From: RUG11237 sp050874665
GTDB taxonomy: Bacteria; Bacillota; Clostridia; Lachnospirales; Lachnospiraceae
DNA: 64,000 bases
Direction: 5' to 3'
NCBI GenBank assembly: GCA_050874665.1
Contig: JBNMLC010000008.1
Span: 1 to 64,000 of the forward strand
Each line of letters opens with the position of its first letter. The first letter of the stretch is position 1. Positions 61,594 through 64,000 of the stretch are shown here, in pieces. Both the position numbers and the translations under genes were made by a program. The notes beneath the pieces were generated by a model that ran no database searches, was not told the DNA's origin, and was given only the letters and a program-made list of their open reading frames with translations.

Positions 61594-63504
61594 ATGCGTA
61601 TTGTAGATTTATTAAAAAAGGAAAGTATTCTCTTAAATGCTTCACCACAATCAAAATCAGAAGCTATTAATATGTTGGTAGAGCTGCAGGTGAAAGGTGG
61701 AAATATCGCTGATAAGGAAGCGTATAAACAGGGCATTTTAGAAAGAGAAGCAAAAGGCTCCACAGCAGTAGGAGAAGGAATTGCTATTCCCCATGCCAAG
61801 AGCACAGCAGTCAAGGCACCGTCCCTTTCTGCAATGACCGTTCCGCAGGGAGTGGATTACGAAGCACTAGATGATGAGCCATCTAACCTTTTGTTTATGA
61901 TTGCGGCACCAAATGACGGAGATGTACATTTAGAGGTATTGTCCAGATTAATGACCATACTTATGGACGAGGATTTCAGAGAACATCTGTTAAAGGCAGA
62001 CAGTAAGGAAGCATTCCTTAAGATTATTGATGACATGGAAAAAGAAAAATATCCAGAGGAATCAAAGGAGAGTCCGCCAGAAGAGGCAGCAGGTTATAGG
62101 GTATTGGCAGTGACTGCCTGTCCTACGGGCATTGCACACACCTATATGGCAGCAGAAGCATTAGACAAAGCAGGAAAAAAGATGGGAATTACCATTAAGG
62201 TAGAAACCAACGGTTCTGGTGGAGCTAAGAACATTCTTACAAAAGAGGAGATAGAAAACTGCGATGGTATTATAATAGCGGCAGACAAAACGGTTGAGAT
62301 GGCGCGTTTTCATGGGAAAAAGGTAATTCGTACCAAAGTATCTGATGGAATTAAGATACCGGAGGAATTGATTCGGAGAATTGTAGACGGAGATGCACCG
62401 GTATATGAACACTCTGGAGCAAAAGCAGAAAGCAATTCTAAAACAGATGAAAGCTTTGGAAGACAGATGTACAAACATTTAATGAATGGTGTTTCTAATA
62501 TGCTTCCGTTTACTGTGGCAGGGGGGATTTTTATTGCACTGGCATTTTTAATTGACAGTATTGCCGGAGCACCTCAAGATGCAAGCTTCGGAACTTATAC
62601 CGCCGCCGCCGCATTTCTTAAAACCATTGGCGGTTATGCATTTAACTTTATGATTCCGGTACTGGCAGCTTATATTGCTATGAGCATTGCAGACCGTCCG
62701 GGCTTCCTGGTGGGCTTGGTAGGTGGTTATCTTGCTACTTCAGGAGCTACTTTTGCAAATGTAAATGGAGATATTCCATCTGGTTTTCTTGGAGCGTTGT
62801 TAGCGGGATTTGCAGGAGGTTTTCTCATGGTTGGAATCGAAAAGCTTTGTGAGAAGCTGCCGAAAGCTTTAGATGGAATCAAGCCAGTACTGATTTATCC
62901 TCTGGCAGGGCTTGGAATTATTGCAGTTGTTATGTGCACCGTAAATCCATTCATGGGAATGATTAACACAGGACTTTCTGATTTCCTTACTTCTATGGGA
63001 GAAAGTAAGATTATATTAGGCTGTATCCTTGGCGCAATGATGTCTGTTGATATGGGAGGACCATTTAACAAGGCTGCATATGTATTTGGCATCACAGCTA
63101 TTACATCGGGAAATTATGATATTATGGCAGCGGTTATGATCGGAGGAATGGTTCCGCCGATTGCAATCGGGTTATCTACCACATTCTTCAAAGACAGATG
63201 GACAGAAGAAGAGAGAAAGAATGGACCGGTAAACTATATTATGGGATTAAGCTTTATTACGGAAGGTGCAATTCCTTATGCAGCAGCGGATCCATTAAGG
63301 GTAATCCCGGCATGTGTGGTAGGAGCAGCAGTTGCGGGCGGACTTTCTATGGCATTTCATTGTACCCTGATGGCACCTCATGGGGGAATCTTTGTATTTG
63401 CGGTAGTTGGAAACGGACTGATGTACTTGGTATCCCTAGTAGTTGGTTCCCTGATAGGAATGATTTTACTTGCATTATTAAAAAGAAAGATAGCAAACGA
63501 ATAA
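61594..63504 (+). CDS. fruA: PTS fructose transporter subunit IIABC
   Basis: This about 636-residue fused permease has IIA (about 1-145; phospho-His67 in GIAIPHAKS), IIB (about 168-270; phospho-Cys176 in TACPTGIAHTYMAAEAL) and IIC (about 290-636; eight or more membrane segments). It imports fructose as fructose-1-phosphate, using phosphate from the HPr encoded next. ATG 61594 (GGAGGG upstream) is preferred. Confidence 0.95.
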   Translation: MRIVDLLKKESILLNASPQSKSEAINMLVELQVKGGNIADKEAYKQGILEREAKGSTAVGEGIAIPHAKSTAVKAPSLSAMTVPQGVDYEALDDEPSNLLFMIAAPNDGDVHLEVLSRLMTILMDEDFREHLLKADSKEAFLKIIDDMEKEKYPEESKESPPEEAAGYRVLAVTACPTGIAHTYMAAEALDKAGKKMGITIKVETNGSGGAKNILTKEEIENCDGIIIAADKTVEMARFHGKKVIRTKVSDGIKIPEELIRRIVDGDAPVYEHSGAKAESNSKTDESFGRQMYKHLMNGVSNMLPFTVAGGIFIALAFLIDSIAGAPQDASFGTYTAAAAFLKTIGGYAFNFMIPVLAAYIAMSIADRPGFLVGLVGGYLATSGATFANVNGDIPSGFLGALLAGFAGGFLMVGIEKLCEKLPKALDGIKPVLIYPLAGLGIIAVVMCTVNPFMGMINTGLSDFLTSMGESKIILGCILGAMMSVDMGGPFNKAAYVFGITAITSGNYDIMAAVMIGGMVPPIAIGLSTTFFKDRWTEEERKNGPVNYIMGLSFITEGAIPYAAADPLRVIPACVVGAAVAGGLSMAFHCTLMAPHGGIFVFAVVGNGLMYLVSLVVGSLIGMILLALLKRKIANE

Positions 63505-63541
63505 GAATAATTTAATTGAGAATAAAAAGGAGTGATTTATT

Positions 63542-63808
63542 ATGGTATCAAAAACAATCGAAGTAGTAAACAAAGAGGGACTTCATATGAGACCGGCAGG
63601 TATTCTTTCAGCAGAAATGAAAAAATTTGCAGACTGTAAAGTAACACTTAAGGTGGAGGAAAAAGTGATTAAGGCAACAGCGGTAATGCAGATTATGGCG
63701 GCAGGAATTAAATGTGGAAGTAAGGTAGAAATTACGGCAGAGGGTGAAAATGAACAGGCTGCACTGGATAAGGCAGTAGAACTTTTTGAAACGGGATTTG
63801 GAGAATAA
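63542..63808 (+). CDS. ptsH: HPr-family phosphocarrier of the fru operon, Ser46 site absent
   Basis: This 88-residue HPr has His15 in EGLHMRPAG. The Ser46 region, normally KSIMGxMSL, reads KATAVMQIMAA, so the usual HPr kinase serine is not present (Thr46-Ala47 in its place). It can pass phosphate from enzyme I to FruA, but would escape kinase-dependent control. Dedicated fructose HPr proteins (FPr-like) are known in other phyla. Confidence 0.9.
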   Translation: MVSKTIEVVNKEGLHMRPAGILSAEMKKFADCKVTLKVEEKVIKATAVMQIMAAGIKCGSKVEITAEGENEQAALDKAVELFETGFGE

Positions 63809-63826
63809 AAATGCAGAAAGTATCGT

Positions 63827-63843
63827 CACCGGAATTTCCGGTG
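63827..63843 (+). other. Hairpin between the HPr and ptsI genes
   Basis: CACCGG (63827-63832) and CCGGTG (63838-63843) form a 6-bp stem around a 5-base loop. No T-run follows, so it is probably an mRNA structure rather than a terminator. Confidence 0.5.
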
Positions 63844-63868
63844 GCGATAGTAATGAGGAGGTATATAT

Positions 63869-64000
63869 ATGATTCGGTATGCAGGCAAAGGTGTTTACGG
63901 AGCAGTGGCAATCGGGAAAATATGTGTATTTAAACGCCAGGAGGTTTCGGTAAAACGTGTACACATAGAAGACATAGAGGCAGAAAAGAAAAGAGTGGCA
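63869..64000 (+). CDS. ptsI: PTS enzyme I, N-terminal part (cut by window end)
   Basis: The frame starts at ATG 63869 after GAGGAG and runs off the window after 44 codons. The sequence IRYAGKGVYGAVAIGKICVF is the usual start of phosphoenolpyruvate-protein phosphotransferase. Its place after HPr in the fru operon supports this. Only the beginning of the HPr-binding domain is visible. Confidence 0.85.
   Translation, partial: MIRYAGKGVYGAVAIGKICVFKRQEVSVKRVHIEDIEAEKKRVA

Overview
The window is AT-rich, densely packed and mostly plus-strand DNA with strong Shine-Dalgarno sites. It looks like a spore-forming gut Clostridia of the Lachnospiraceae type. The supporting signs are an alpha/beta-type small acid-soluble spore protein gene, a four-subunit pyruvate:ferredoxin oxidoreductase, a D-lactate dehydrogenase, low-GC codon use, and the order murB-rapZ-whiA-crh. 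The genus is not assigned. No rRNA, tRNA or CRISPR array was seen.

Positions 1 to about 10170 are the right end of a contractile-tail (PBSX/Xkd-like) prophage. The order is tail assembly chaperone with a -1 frameshift extension, tape measure, LysM protein, hub, DUF2577, gp25-like wedge, baseplate J, XkdU/YmfQ, tail fibre, small tail-end proteins, holin and lysozyme. The prophage ends against a minus-strand M23 peptidase gene that is cut off inside its catalytic domain. This marks the likely attachment site.

Positions 10850-18960 hold a small alarmone synthetase, an rRNA pseudouridine synthase, asnS, a decayed AAA-ATPase/nuclease gene, the porCDAB operon behind a promoter and leader hairpin, and a repeat-bearing lipoprotein.

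Positions 19040-27840 form a 2-aminoethylphosphonate (AEP) utilisation island. The minus-strand genes are an EamA transporter, phnX, a GntR/UTRA regulator and an MgtC-like protein. The plus-strand genes are phnW and a three-gene AEP-type ABC transporter. The phnX and phnW promoters share an identical 25-base -35/operator block, so one regulator probably controls both arms.

Positions 27990-40470 hold the spore protein gene, a TetR regulator, a P-type Ca2+-ATPase flanked by two copies of what looks like one structured RNA class, then tig-clpP-clpX-lon-engB, an AI-2E family membrane protein and D-lactate dehydrogenase. Positions 40480-45160 contain an orphan LytTR response regulator, a hairpin-rich intergenic region with a possible short RNA, a SmtB-like repressor with its operator, a HAD hydrolase and a YhgE/Pip membrane protein.

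Positions 45340-59690 are core metabolism and envelope genes: pyk, a GGDEF/EAL protein with a degenerate EAL domain, galE, murB, rapZ, whiA, crh, a CarD-family protein, a lipid kinase, class II fba, a candidate minus-strand small RNA, a cyclophilin, a DUF975 protein and a HAD-GNAT fusion. Positions 59826 to the end are a fructose PTS operon (fruR-fruK-fruA-HPr-ptsI) with a tandem-repeat operator. The two HPr-family proteins in the window have complementary losses. The Crh-like one keeps Ser46 but lacks His15, and the fru-operon one keeps His15 but lacks the Ser46 site.
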